A stretch of 52,327 bases of DNA from Pseudidiomarina piscicola (GTDB lineage Bacteria; Pseudomonadota; Gammaproteobacteria; Enterobacterales; Alteromonadaceae), in the NCBI RefSeq assembly GCF_902806985.1, contig NZ_CADCXY010000009.1, positions 1 through 52,327 on the forward strand, given 5' to 3'. Positions within the stretch are counted from its first letter, which is position 1. Each line of letters opens with the position of its first letter. Positions 17,472 to 26,538 of this stretch are shown piece after piece. The position numbers and the translations under genes are program-made. The notes beneath the pieces are model-generated. The model ran no database searches and was not told the DNA's origin. It saw nothing but the letters and a program-made list of their open reading frames with translations.

Positions 17472-18269
17472 ATGAATACCAACCTCTTTGATAGTCATTG
17501 TCATCTTGATTTTGAGAGTTTTGATGATGACCGAGAAGAGGTTGTAAAACGAGCCTATGCCAAGGGCGTGCATGCGATTCTTGTTCCTGGCACCCGCCGA
17601 AAAACACCAAAGATTAGTTCTGATAAAATAAGTAAGGTCGCACTTTATTATGCGGTGGGGCTGCACCCCTATTTTATTGATGAGCATCAAAGTGACGATA
17701 TAGCTTGGGTACAGCAGCAGCTTGAGACTCATGCAAATTATTGGGTCGGTGAGATTGGCCTCGATCGTACCTGTCACCAATGGGATAAACAGTGCGAGCT
17801 ATTTGAGCAACAAGTAAAGCTGGCGAAAAACTATCAACGCCCTGTAATACTTCATCACCGTAAGTCGCAGAGCGATTTACTCGGTATTTTAGCGCCTTAC
17901 CTTGATGAATTGCCTCAGTTTAAAGGTATTCTACATGCCTTTAGTGGAAGCCCAGAACAGGCACAGGATTGGGTTGATAAAGGCTTTAAGCTTGGGGTAG
18001 GCGGAACCATTACCTATGCGCGGGCAAAGAAAACGCGAGCGGCAATTCAAGCCGTGCCGTTAAGTGCTTTGTTGCTGGAAACTGACGCGCCGGATATGCC
18101 GCTGCAGGGCTTTCAGGGAAAGCGTAATGAACCGGCACAAATTGCCGAGGTGCTGAGTGCGTTAATAGCGTTGCGTAGCGAGAGTGCTGCACAGGTTACC
18201 GAGCAACTTTGGCGTAATAGCCAAACCGCTATTCAGGCGCTCGCCAGCGTCGATAGCGCCACTTGTTAA
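17472..18269 (+). CDS. yjjV: TatD-family metal-dependent hydrolase, YjjV type
   Basis: The 265-residue protein is a TatD-family TIM barrel, probably a metal-dependent nuclease or phosphoesterase. Metal-binding motifs are DSHCHLDF at the N terminus, GEIGLD, VILHHRKS, HAFSGS and LLETDAPDMPLQGFQG. The stretch GVGGTITYARAKKTR closely matches E. coli YjjV. It starts 15 bases after prfC and is probably in its operon. Its 3' end overlaps the convergent ytjB gene by 41 bases. Confidence 0.9.
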   Translation: MNTNLFDSHCHLDFESFDDDREEVVKRAYAKGVHAILVPGTRRKTPKISSDKISKVALYYAVGLHPYFIDEHQSDDIAWVQQQLETHANYWVGEIGLDRTCHQWDKQCELFEQQVKLAKNYQRPVILHHRKSQSDLLGILAPYLDELPQFKGILHAFSGSPEQAQDWVDKGFKLGVGGTITYARAKKTRAAIQAVPLSALLLETDAPDMPLQGFQGKRNEPAQIAEVLSALIALRSESAAQVTEQLWRNSQTAIQALASVDSATC

Positions 18270-18792
18270 ACGTTAAAGTCATTAGCACGCCCGCTAAAAT
18301 AGCGAAAACAAGTAAAAATTGTCCGTAGTAACTTAGATATTCGTGCACAGAAATGGGTTCTGCAAGCAGCATTGGCTGATTGATGGCAATGTGCAAATAG
18401 CCATGAATGAGCTCTTCTTCGCGAACCTCTTCAACCAAAACAAACACTTTTTCGGCGCGGGCGGAAGGTGGCTCAGCACTTACTAAGGCACGACCGTAGT
18501 TGTCATAAATGGCGCTGTAATCAATAAGTGGATGCTGGGCTAAGTTATCAACCAACGTCTGCAGTTTAGCAACGTCATTTTCTATCAGCCAATAGCGGGC
18601 CTCGTTAGCTGCCTGTGCTGCAGTTAACTCAATAAGTTGCTGGCTATGTGACTGTAACTCAGCCAAACTCGTTTCCTGCATGGTACTCCAGAGGTTTTCG
18701 ATCAAGATGATCAGGAGCACTGCCACAAGCAGTCTACGGCCGCGGCGATAGACAAGTTTAGTGATATTGATAAGATGTTGCGCTGTCGTCAT
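18229..18792 (-). CDS. ytjB: YtjB/AhpA-family (Smp) membrane protein
   Basis: The 187-residue protein has a membrane helix near residues 20-40, a periplasmic region of about 110 residues rich in charged helices, and a second helix near 155-175. This layout and the position divergent from serB match E. coli YtjB (formerly Smp), whose role is unclear. Sequence similarity is from memory and context. The stop codon lies inside the end of yjjV. Confidence 0.75.
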   Translation of the reverse strand: MTTAQHLINITKLVYRRGRRLLVAVLLIILIENLWSTMQETSLAELQSHSQQLIELTAAQAANEARYWLIENDVAKLQTLVDNLAQHPLIDYSAIYDNYGRALVSAEPPSARAEKVFVLVEEVREEELIHGYLHIAINQPMLLAEPISVHEYLSYYGQFLLVFAILAGVLMTLTFNKWRYRRWRAPE

Positions 18793-18833
18793 AACAAAAC
18801 TATACGCTGTGCAACCCTACAAGAGCAACACTA

Positions 18834-19511
18834 ATGGTAACGATAGATACGCCTGGCATCGTAATATTCGATATGGACTCGACGCTAATCACCATCGAAT
18901 GTATTGATGAACTGGCGGCATTACGAGGCAAAAAACAGCAGGTGAGCGCGATTACCGAGGCCGCCATGCGTGGTGAACTTGATTTCGCGGCAAGCTTGCG
19001 CGAGCGGGTAAAGGTGTTAAACGGCGTGTCTGCAACTGAGATGCAGCAGCTGTTTGAACCTTTACCTCTAGCGGTGGGGGCGCGCCAACTGATTCAATGG
19101 TTTAAGCAGCACGGCTGGCGCACAGCTTTAGTGTCAGGCGGTTTCACATGGTTTAGTGAGCGCGTCGCTGACGCTTTACAATTAGATGCGCATAGAGCCA
19201 ATCAATTGCATTGGCAGGGTTCCCAGTTAAACGGTGAGTTAAGCGGTGAGTTAAGCGGCCCCATAGTGGATGCCCAAGCCAAGGCGGATTATTTATGCGA
19301 GCTGGCAACACGCTGGTCGATTCCATTGAGTAATACCATTGCTGTAGGGGATGGCGCCAATGACCAGCTGATGCTAGCTGCTGCCGAACTTGGGGTCGCC
19401 TACTGCGCCAAACCGATGCTGCGCGAACAGGCCGATTGGTGTATTGATGAACCAGACTTGATGCAGCTAGCAAAGCGCTTAGACGCCATCAACAACAACG
19501 AGAAGAGCTAA
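18834..19511 (+). CDS. serB: Phosphoserine phosphatase, short form
   Basis: SerB removes phosphate from L-phosphoserine in the last step of serine synthesis. The HAD motifs are FDMDSTLI (nucleophile Asp13, acid Asp15), LVSGGFTWF, and GDGANDQLML. At 225 residues it lacks the N-terminal ACT-like domain of E. coli SerB (322 residues). GDGANDQ has Gln where SerB usually has Leu. A 12-bp tandem duplication at 19233-19256 repeats GELS. It starts a five-gene run with radA two bases downstream. Confidence 0.92.
   Translation: MVTIDTPGIVIFDMDSTLITIECIDELAALRGKKQQVSAITEAAMRGELDFAASLRERVKVLNGVSATEMQQLFEPLPLAVGARQLIQWFKQHGWRTALVSGGFTWFSERVADALQLDAHRANQLHWQGSQLNGELSGELSGPIVDAQAKADYLCELATRWSIPLSNTIAVGDGANDQLMLAAAELGVAYCAKPMLREQADWCIDEPDLMQLAKRLDAINNNEKS
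19233..19256. repeat. 12-bp tandem duplication inside serB
   Basis: GGTGAGTTAAGC occurs twice in a row, in frame, adding four residues (GELS twice) to a surface loop before the GPIVDAQAKA segment. It keeps the frame open. Confidence 0.85.
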
Positions 19512-19512
19512 A

Positions 19513-20874
19513 ATGGCAAAAGCAAAAACTGCGTATGTATGTAATGAATGTGGTGCTGACTTTGTACGCTGGCTGGGACAGTGTACCGAATGTAAGGCTT
19601 GGAACTCGTTAACTGAAGTTCGTCTCGCCAGCGCAAAAACCGTCAGTGTCGAACGAAGAGGCTTTGCCGGTTCAACACAGGCGCAAGTGCAAACCTTGGC
19701 CGAGGTCGACTTACAAGATTTGCCGCGCTTTAGTAGTACGTACAAGGAGTTCGATCGAGTGCTTGGCGGCGGTATTGTGCCCGGTTCAGCGATACTCATT
19801 GGTGGCTCACCTGGCGCTGGTAAAAGTACCTTGTTACTGCAGACAATGTGCCAACTTGCCGGGCAAATGAAAACGCTTTACGTAACCGGTGAGGAGTCGT
19901 TGCAGCAAGTCGCGCTGCGTGCGCAAAGGCTTGGTTTGCCAACTGATAAGCTTCGCATGCTGGCCGAGACGTCGGTGGAAACGATTTGTGATTTAGCGAA
20001 CAAAGAGCAACCCAAAGTAATGGTGATCGACTCGATTCAGGTGATGCACTTGGCAGACATACAGTCAGCTCCGGGCAGTGTGTCACAAGTGAGAGAGTCG
20101 GCTGCTTATTTAACCCGTTATGCCAAGCAAAAAGGGGTCGCTATCATCATGGTAGGTCATGTGACGAAAGATGGTGCACTGGCCGGCCCTAAAGTGCTTG
20201 AGCACTGTATCGATGCATCGATTTTACTAGAAGGTACGGCTGATTCTCGCTTTCGCACTTTGCGCGGCAACAAAAACCGCTTTGGACCCGCCAATGAGCT
20301 TGGCGTGTTCGCAATGACCGGTCAGGGTTTGAAAGAGGTTAGCAACCCCTCGGCAATCTTCTTACAACGCGGCGAAGAGCATGGTAACGGCTCTGTGGTG
20401 ATGGTGATTTGGGAAGGGACGCGTCCTTTGTTGGTCGAGCTACAAGCGCTCGTCGACGCCAGTCAACTGGCGAGTCCGCGGCGTGTTGCTGTGGGTACCG
20501 AAGCAACACGTTTGGCGATGCTACTCGCTGTATTGCATCGTCATGGTGGTTTACACATGTCCGACCAAGATGTTTTCGTTAACGTGGTCGGCGGGGTTCG
20601 CGTCACTGAGACAGGGGCTGACTTAGCCTTGTTGCTTGCCATCGTTTCAAGTTTTAAAGAACAGCCTCTGCCGCGCGACTTAATCGTGTTCGGCGAAGTC
20701 GGCTTAGCCGGTGAAATACGCCCGGTACAAAACGGTCAAGCTCGTTTAAATGAAGCCGCGAAACATGGCTTTACTCGGGCCATTGTCGCCGCTGGGAATA
20801 GACCTAAAGACCCGATTGAAGGTATGCAGGTGACCGCTGTAAAAAATTTACAGCAGGCGCTAGAGGCAATTTAG
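19513..20874 (+). CDS. radA: DNA repair protein RadA (Sms)
   Basis: RadA is a RecA-like helicase that extends recombination intermediates. The 453-residue product has an N-terminal zinc finger (Cys10, Cys13, Cys24, Cys27), a Walker A motif GGSPGAGKST at 97-106, the RadA-specific KNRFG at 254-258, and a C-terminal Lon-like domain. It follows serB directly, as in E. coli, and ends one base before the btuF-like gene. Confidence 0.97.
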   Translation: MAKAKTAYVCNECGADFVRWLGQCTECKAWNSLTEVRLASAKTVSVERRGFAGSTQAQVQTLAEVDLQDLPRFSSTYKEFDRVLGGGIVPGSAILIGGSPGAGKSTLLLQTMCQLAGQMKTLYVTGEESLQQVALRAQRLGLPTDKLRMLAETSVETICDLANKEQPKVMVIDSIQVMHLADIQSAPGSVSQVRESAAYLTRYAKQKGVAIIMVGHVTKDGALAGPKVLEHCIDASILLEGTADSRFRTLRGNKNRFGPANELGVFAMTGQGLKEVSNPSAIFLQRGEEHGNGSVVMVIWEGTRPLLVELQALVDASQLASPRRVAVGTEATRLAMLLAVLHRHGGLHMSDQDVFVNVVGGVRVTETGADLALLLAIVSSFKEQPLPRDLIVFGEVGLAGEIRPVQNGQARLNEAAKHGFTRAIVAAGNRPKDPIEGMQVTAVKNLQQALEAI

Positions 20875-20875
20875 C

Positions 20876-21637
20876 GTGCGCTTTCTATGGCTGATTCTGT
20901 TGTTACTGGGGCCATCCGCACAGGCTTCGCAAGCCCAGCGGCTGGTGAGCATCAACCCGTGTTTTGACAACTGGCTACCGCAGTGGGTTGGCCAGCCATG
21001 GCATATTGTGCCGTCGACGGCACATGGCGACAGGCTAGAACAGATTATTGCGCTTCGGCCAACACGGGTGCTGGCGGGGAGTTTTGTTGGGCGGCAACTG
21101 CGGCTGGCGTTAACAGAACGTACAGCCGTCTCAACGTTACCCTACGTGACGCATTGGCAACAATGGCGCGAGGCGGTGAATACGCTAGGCCAAACGCTTG
21201 GCCAAGCGCCCCAGGCGCGGCGCTGGCTGTTGAGCCAAGAGCAACAAATGGCGCAGCTTGAGCTACAGGGGCTAGGTGAAACCTTGGTGTTAATGCCCAA
21301 TGGTTATACCTGGGGTGAACAAAGTTGGGTTCACCAATTGTTAACTCAGCAGAGCGTAAGCTTGTCGCCCCTCGCAGGATCACAAGATCTGGTCCGATTG
21401 AACCTTGAGCAGGTGTTACAAAGTCAGCCCGACACGGTTATTTTAGAAGGCTTTTCGACGCGTTACGCGCGTGCCCATGATTGGCTCTGGCATGACGGCC
21501 TGCAAGGGTGGTTAACCGACCGTCGAGTGATTGAAATTAACGCCAAGCTTGCGGGGTGTTCTACGGTACGAGCGCTTGATTACCTGCAGCAACTACAAAG
21601 TCATTTAGCGAGGGAGCACGGCAATGCTGCGCCATAG
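20876..21637 (+). CDS. Periplasmic substrate-binding protein of a BtuF/FhuD-type ABC importer
   Basis: The 253-residue product starts at GTG 20876, one base after the radA stop, and has a signal peptide (about residues 1-18). It is a helical-backbone class III binding protein: RLVSINPCFDNWL opens the first lobe and TRVLAGSF marks the metal-chelate fold. The next two genes supply permease and ATPase. The substrate could be cobalamin, haem or a siderophore; nothing here decides it, and no cobalamin riboswitch is present. Confidence 0.82.
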   Translation: MRFLWLILLLLGPSAQASQAQRLVSINPCFDNWLPQWVGQPWHIVPSTAHGDRLEQIIALRPTRVLAGSFVGRQLRLALTERTAVSTLPYVTHWQQWREAVNTLGQTLGQAPQARRWLLSQEQQMAQLELQGLGETLVLMPNGYTWGEQSWVHQLLTQQSVSLSPLAGSQDLVRLNLEQVLQSQPDTVILEGFSTRYARAHDWLWHDGLQGWLTDRRVIEINAKLAGCSTVRALDYLQQLQSHLAREHGNAAP

Positions 21638-22574
21638 CGTGCTATTAATCTTCAGCACTTTACTGCTGCTAGTTATTCATACTTTTATGGGTAGTAGTGG
21701 TTGGGGCTATCAGCATCTAGGGGATGCTGCAGCCGTTATCTTGTTTGATATTCGCCTACCACGTGCTGTCTTGGCAATGCTCAATGGTATTGCCCTAGGT
21801 GTCGCCGGAGCGGTTTTACAAGTGATATTTCGGAACCCATTGGCAGAGCCTGGAATTACCGGTGTCGCTGGCGGCAGTGCGTTAGCCATTGTGGTGGTGC
21901 TCTATTCGGGCTTGAGTCTACCTATTAGCGGTGCGCTGCCGCTTATAGGTATGTTTGGCGGGCTCGTTAGTTTAGCGGCGTTATGGCTCATTGCTGGCAG
22001 ACATACAAGCGGTTTACGGTTAATTTTAGCAGGTGTCGCAGTGGCATCGTTTAGCGGAGCGCTGCTCTCTTTAGTGCTTAATCTGGCACCGAATCCTTTC
22101 GCTTATTTAGAGTGGAGTCTATGGCTGCTTGGTTCAGTTGCCAACCGCGGCTGGGAGCAGGTGTACCTGTTGCTACCAAGCATGGCTGTGGCCTTCGCAT
22201 TACTGTATTGGCAGCGTCACTTTATTCGGGCGCATATTTTTGATCCGCAAACCTTGGCGAGTCTTGGCTTTCGCCAAAATTGGTCGCTGTGGTGGGTGCT
22301 AGCAGGGGTGACACTACTGGTTTCCGCCTCTGTGGTGACTGCTGGCGTCATTAGTTTTATTGGCTTATTGGCCCCCCATTTAGCGCGCTTGCTAGGTGAA
22401 CATCGACCGCCCCAATTGATGCTGTTGAGTGGGCTCGGTGGTGGTGCTCTGTTGCTATTGATCGACGCCGTGGTGAAGTTGATACCGACCACAGTCGAGC
22501 TGCAACTAGGCGTTGTAGCTGCCTTTATTGGCGCTCCCTGGTTAGTTATCTTACTTATGAGGCAAACGCGATGA
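21624..22574 (+). CDS. btuC: FecCD/BtuC-family ABC importer permease
   Basis: The 316-residue inner-membrane protein has about nine to ten hydrophobic segments and the family blocks IRLPRAVLAMLNGIALGVAG, RNPLAEPGITGVAGG and FIGLLAPHLARLLGEH, the last being the loop that contacts the ATPase. It overlaps the binding-protein gene by 14 bases and the ATPase gene by 4. The btuC name reflects family, not proven cobalamin transport. Confidence 0.9.
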   Translation: MLRHSVLLIFSTLLLLVIHTFMGSSGWGYQHLGDAAAVILFDIRLPRAVLAMLNGIALGVAGAVLQVIFRNPLAEPGITGVAGGSALAIVVVLYSGLSLPISGALPLIGMFGGLVSLAALWLIAGRHTSGLRLILAGVAVASFSGALLSLVLNLAPNPFAYLEWSLWLLGSVANRGWEQVYLLLPSMAVAFALLYWQRHFIRAHIFDPQTLASLGFRQNWSLWWVLAGVTLLVSASVVTAGVISFIGLLAPHLARLLGEHRPPQLMLLSGLGGGALLLLIDAVVKLIPTTVELQLGVVAAFIGAPWLVILLMRQTR

Positions 22575-23326
22575 CCACGCTAGATGTCCGTCAGTTAAGT
22601 CACTCGACACGATTACGCGAGGTAAGCTTTTCAGCGAATAACGGCCAGTTGGTAGGGGTTATCGGTGCAAATGGAGCAGGTAAGTCAACGCTTTTACAGT
22701 TACTTTGTGGCGTGGTACCGGCTGACTCCGGTACGGTTTGGTACCAAGGCGATAATTTATTGCAAACACCTATGCTAGAACGGCGCCAACTGCATGGTTA
22801 TCTACCACAAAACCCGCTCGTTGAGACAGATGTTTCAGTAACGCACTTTCTGCAAGCGGGCTTGGTTAATTTGAAAATAAAACAGCCCGCCAGCGAACTT
22901 GCGCGCGTGGTCGACAGTATGCAACTCGAACCGTTAATGGGGCGCCCGGTGACACAATTGTCAGGTGGAGAGCAACGACGCGTTCATCTGGCCAGAGCTT
23001 TATTAGGTAACCAGCCGTGGCTGATTTGCGATGAGCCGACCGCCAGCCTCGATCTCTATTACCAGTTACAGGTCATGGAGGTGCTTAAAGCCCAAGCAAC
23101 ACAAGGTAAACTGGTAACGATTGCGCTACACGACTTAGGGTTAGCTGCACGTTTTTGCGACCGGTTACTGTTGCTAAACCAGGCCGAGTTATTAGCCCAA
23201 GGCACACCCGCCGAGGTTCTCAGTGATGAAAACCTCGCCCAGGCTTATGGCATAAAAGCTCGCTGGCTTTGTACCGATGAAGGAGTGAGTTTGTTGCCGA
23301 GCTTATTAACGTCTACCTCAAACTAA
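22571..23326 (+). CDS. btuD: BtuD/FecE-type ABC importer ATPase
   Basis: The 251-residue ATPase carries Walker A GANGAGKST (32-40), Q-loop Gln80, signature LSGGEQ (130-135), Walker B running into DEPTAS (154-159) and the H-loop in IALHDLG. It completes the binding protein-permease-ATPase set and overlaps the permease gene as ATGA. Its stop codon shares a CTAA overlap with the convergent protease gene. Confidence 0.92.
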   Translation: MTTLDVRQLSHSTRLREVSFSANNGQLVGVIGANGAGKSTLLQLLCGVVPADSGTVWYQGDNLLQTPMLERRQLHGYLPQNPLVETDVSVTHFLQAGLVNLKIKQPASELARVVDSMQLEPLMGRPVTQLSGGEQRRVHLARALLGNQPWLICDEPTASLDLYYQLQVMEVLKAQATQGKLVTIALHDLGLAARFCDRLLLLNQAELLAQGTPAEVLSDENLAQAYGIKARWLCTDEGVSLLPSLLTSTSN

Positions 23327-24642
23327 TGTTCGCTCGCCCATTGCTGTAACAACGGGTGGCCTTGCTTGGTTAATCTTGTGCGTGTGTGCAAAGCTGTGGC
23401 GCCCGCTGTGGTGCAACTGCCGGAACTGATGTAAACCTTTGCTTCATCGAGCAGTGGGTCGCCCGCAGCTCCCCAGTCTGCAACGAGTGTATCCATTGCG
23501 GTGCAGTGCGGCTCGATACCGTCGAAGTAGCGGCCTTCACCCGCGGCATTCACCGTTTCAAAGTTAATCACGAAACTACGCTTATCGCAGAACGGGTCGG
23601 GTGATTGTCCTACGGGTTTGCCACAAGTTGTTTGTCCCACAACCACCACTTCCACAAAGGGGCTTAGGCCGTTAATAATAAGCTCAGAAGATGAACAGCT
23701 CGACCCTGTCGTGAGCACAAACACACGATTTAAGTCTAATTGCTGTACCCCCTCAATGAGTTCAAACACGGACGTGTAATTGTTTTCGCTATTTTTATCG
23801 TTGAACACTAGGGACACAAACGGCTGACCGATCACATTATTGCCCGCAGCTTGAGTGGCTGCTTGGTTTGCGTATCGAATCAATCCGCCGCCGTTATAGC
23901 GTAGATCAATCACTAGCTCGTCAACCCCCACAAGGGCATCATAAGCTTCATTCAAGTCGGCACCGGTGCGGTCGATAAAGCTATTTAAAACATAATAGCC
24001 AACCTCACGTTCTGCTACTTGAAACCGCTCAACAGCCAATACAGTATTGGTTTCGACCTCGACTTTACTAATGACGGCGTTGAATTGCTGGCCATCAGGG
24101 CGTTGCCAGGTAAATTCGGCTGTAACGCCGACGTCGGCCGACCCCAGCGCCTGATTGTAACTGTTATTGGCGATGAGCGTTGCAACGGGAACACCGTCGA
24201 TGGCGACGATTTCGTCGGCACGTTGCAGTCCCGCGGTTGCTGCGGGCGAGTCATTGAACACATAGTTGATGAAGACCCGATTGCCGTTGATGCGTGTCGA
24301 GAAGCCGAAACCAATATACTGCGCGTTAACAAAGCGTTGCTGATATTCTTGTTCCGTAAGAATATAGCTAAAGCGGTCTTCATCACTGCGAATTGCGGCC
24401 AATAAGTCATTTACAGAAGCATAACTATCGGGGTCCACCGAGCTTGGAATATCTTCGTACCAAAAATAATTTTCACGCATATAATCCAGAAAATAGCGGT
24501 TTTGGTCGGTCACTGAGCAACTGGTCACCGTATCGTTGCCACCGGTCGACTCGTTGTCACTGCCGCCACAGCCTGTCAGCGCGAGACAACACAGTACTAT
24601 AGGGAATAACTTACGGGGAATGGCGGTGATTTTGCGTAACAT
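23323..24642 (-). CDS. S41-family (C-terminal processing type) protease, lipoprotein
   Basis: The 439-residue product has a lipoprotein signal with lipobox LTGC (Cys25), so it is anchored to a membrane in the cell envelope. A PDZ-like domain (about 110-195; VFNDSPAATAGLQRADEIVAI) precedes the S41 core: DLRYNGGG (247-253), SSCSSSE with probable nucleophile Ser319, and GQTTCGKPVG with probable lysine Lys342. The four or more extra cysteines may form disulfides. Substrate unknown. Confidence 0.9.
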   Translation of the reverse strand: MLRKITAIPRKLFPIVLCCLALTGCGGSDNESTGGNDTVTSCSVTDQNRYFLDYMRENYFWYEDIPSSVDPDSYASVNDLLAAIRSDEDRFSYILTEQEYQQRFVNAQYIGFGFSTRINGNRVFINYVFNDSPAATAGLQRADEIVAIDGVPVATLIANNSYNQALGSADVGVTAEFTWQRPDGQQFNAVISKVEVETNTVLAVERFQVAEREVGYYVLNSFIDRTGADLNEAYDALVGVDELVIDLRYNGGGLIRYANQAATQAAGNNVIGQPFVSLVFNDKNSENNYTSVFELIEGVQQLDLNRVFVLTTGSSCSSSELIINGLSPFVEVVVVGQTTCGKPVGQSPDPFCDKRSFVINFETVNAAGEGRYFDGIEPHCTAMDTLVADWGAAGDPLLDEAKVYISSGSCTTAGATALHTRTRLTKQGHPLLQQWASEH

Positions 24643-24787
24643 GGCATAACCTCGAATGGTGACCTAGCACAATGTTATATTCGCTCTGTGCCACCAAGTC
24701 CAGTCTTGTGCATTTCTCTAGTGACGGCATCGATAAATTTTGGCAAACTGCCCACTTCATTTCATCAAGGTTGCGCGAGTAGTAGTT

Positions 24788-25804
24788 ATGACAGCAGTAA
24801 TGATTGATCTGCAGGGAACTGAGCTTACAAGTGAAGAGCGTGAATTGTTGGCTCACCCCGCAGTGGGTGGTGTCATCTATTTTTCCAGGAACTTTGCACA
24901 AATTGACCAATTGCACGAACTGGTGCGACAAACTCGCGCTGCTGCACGCAACCCGTTAATCCTCGCCGTCGATCACGAAGGGGGAAGAGTACAGCGCTTT
25001 CGTGAAGGTTTCTCTAAGATTCCCGCTATGGCGGAAATAACAGCGCACGCAGAAACCATGGCTGAGGCCCAGCATTGTGCTCAAGAGTTAGGGTGGCTAA
25101 TGGCGAGTGAAGTGCTGGCGATGGATATTGACCTTAGTTTCGCGCCAGTGGTTGATGTGAATGGCATCAGTGAAGTGATTGGCGACCGTGCGTTTGCGAC
25201 GACAAGCGCGGATGTCACGCGACTCGCCAGGGGCTTTATTAAGGGCATGCACCAAGCCGGAATGAAGGCGACGGGCAAGCACTTCCCTGGACACGGTTCG
25301 GTACAAGCTGACTCGCATATCGCGATGCCTGTTGATAACCGGTCTTGGGAGGAGATCTTGCGAACCGATCTGCCGCCTTTTATAGAGTTAGCCACTTGCC
25401 TTGATGCGGTGATGCCGGCACACGTTATTTACCCCGCAGTGGATGATCAGCCTGCAGGCTTTTCGGAGCGCTGGTTGCAGCACGTGTTGCGAGCACAGCT
25501 TGGGTTCAAAGGGGTGATTTTTAGTGACGATCTAGCAATGGCGGCAGCAACCGCTGCTGGAACCATGCCTGAGCGCGCAGAAGCAGCGCTGCAGGCAGGT
25601 TGCGACATGGTCTTAGCATGCAATGAACGTAGCGGTGCAATCGCAGTTTTAGAAGCGCTCGAGGCGCGCTATGTCAATGTGGAAAGGCCAACCAACCGCT
25701 GCTATGAACAGCTGGCAAAGTGCGCCGCAATGGGCTGGCAAACACTTAAAAACCACCCACGCTGGCACCAGTCTCAGAGCCTGTTAGAGCGCTATTCTAG
25801 CTAA
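24788..25804 (+). CDS. nagZ: Beta-N-acetylhexosaminidase NagZ
   Basis: NagZ is a cytoplasmic family-3 glycosidase that removes N-acetylglucosamine from anhydromuropeptides in cell-wall recycling. The 338-residue product has the motif KHFPGHG (164-170), the catalytic His177 in DSH, and the nucleophile in FSDDLAM (247-248). The ATG at 24788 gives [13 protein letters not shown], aligning with E. coli MGPVMLDVEGYEL; a longer frame from 24740 is rejected. It converges on queC with a CTAA overlap. Confidence 0.95.
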   Translation: MTAVMIDLQGTELTSEERELLAHPAVGGVIYFSRNFAQIDQLHELVRQTRAAARNPLILAVDHEGGRVQRFREGFSKIPAMAEITAHAETMAEAQHCAQELGWLMASEVLAMDIDLSFAPVVDVNGISEVIGDRAFATTSADVTRLARGFIKGMHQAGMKATGKHFPGHGSVQADSHIAMPVDNRSWEEILRTDLPPFIELATCLDAVMPAHVIYPAVDDQPAGFSERWLQHVLRAQLGFKGVIFSDDLAMAAATAAGTMPERAEAALQAGCDMVLACNERSGAIAVLEALEARYVNVERPTNRCYEQLAKCAAMGWQTLKNHPRWHQSQSLLERYSS

Positions 25805-26460
25805 TCTTCGTAGGCTAATGGGTCACGACAGTGGTTTGCTGCGAACGCTTCAAGCCGCTCAACACAGGCACTACATTTGCCACAAGCCTTGTCGCGACCG
25901 TTGTAACAGGTCCAAGTGTCACTGTAATCGAGGTTCATAGATAGGCCATCGGCAAGAATCCCTGCCTTATCGCTGTCGAGGTAGGGGACCGCGATGTCGA
26001 TCGGTTCATAATTCGCGATTTGACTCACTTCGTTCATACGCTTCACAAACTCTGGTCGGCAGTCAGGGTAGATCGCATGATCACCTGAGTGGGCGCCGTA
26101 GTACACTGCACTCGCCTCAAGCGATACTGCATAGCCAATCGCCAACGATAACAAAATCATATTGCGGTTCGGTACGACGGTCGACTTCATCGAGTCTTCT
26201 TGGTACTCACCTTCAGGAATAGCAATTTCGGTTGAGGTCAACGAACTGCCTGCTAACAGCGAGTTGATAGATGTAATATCAACTATTTTGTGCGGTACGC
26301 CAAGCTTTGCGGTTGCTTGCGCCGCAACTTCGAGCTCTTTCACGTGACGTTGTCCGTAATTGAACGACAAGGCATACACGTCATGTCCATCGCGCAGGGC
26401 ACGGTTAAGAACTGTGAATGAATCCATTCCACCAGAATAAATAACGACAACTTTGGCCAT
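25801..26460 (-). CDS. queC: 7-cyano-7-deazaguanine (preQ0) synthase
   Basis: QueC converts carboxydeazaguanine to preQ0 with ATP and ammonia, on the way to queuosine in tRNA. The 219-residue protein has the PP-loop YSGGMDS (8-14) and four zinc cysteines, Cys185, Cys193, Cys196 and Cys199, in the C-terminal block. It is divergent from queE across 78 bases. I see no preQ1 riboswitch in that spacer. Confidence 0.96.
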   Translation of the reverse strand: MAKVVVIYSGGMDSFTVLNRALRDGHDVYALSFNYGQRHVKELEVAAQATAKLGVPHKIVDITSINSLLAGSSLTSTEIAIPEGEYQEDSMKSTVVPNRNMILLSLAIGYAVSLEASAVYYGAHSGDHAIYPDCRPEFVKRMNEVSQIANYEPIDIAVPYLDSDKAGILADGLSMNLDYSDTWTCYNGRDKACGKCSACVERLEAFAANHCRDPLAYED

Positions 26461-26538
26461 AATAGAGCTCCATGATTACTGCTTTTTTCGCTACCGACTT
26501 GCGGTACAATAGTAGGCTATAGTTTACCGCAAAATAGG

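Noticed and set aside
20800-20880. Cobalamin riboswitch for the btuFCD-like genes
   Set aside because: The binding-protein gene begins one base after radA; there is no space or B12-box-like sequence.
26461-26538. preQ1 riboswitch between queC and queE
   Set aside because: The 78-base spacer has no C-rich loop with an A-rich tail in the needed layout; it only looks like a divergent promoter.
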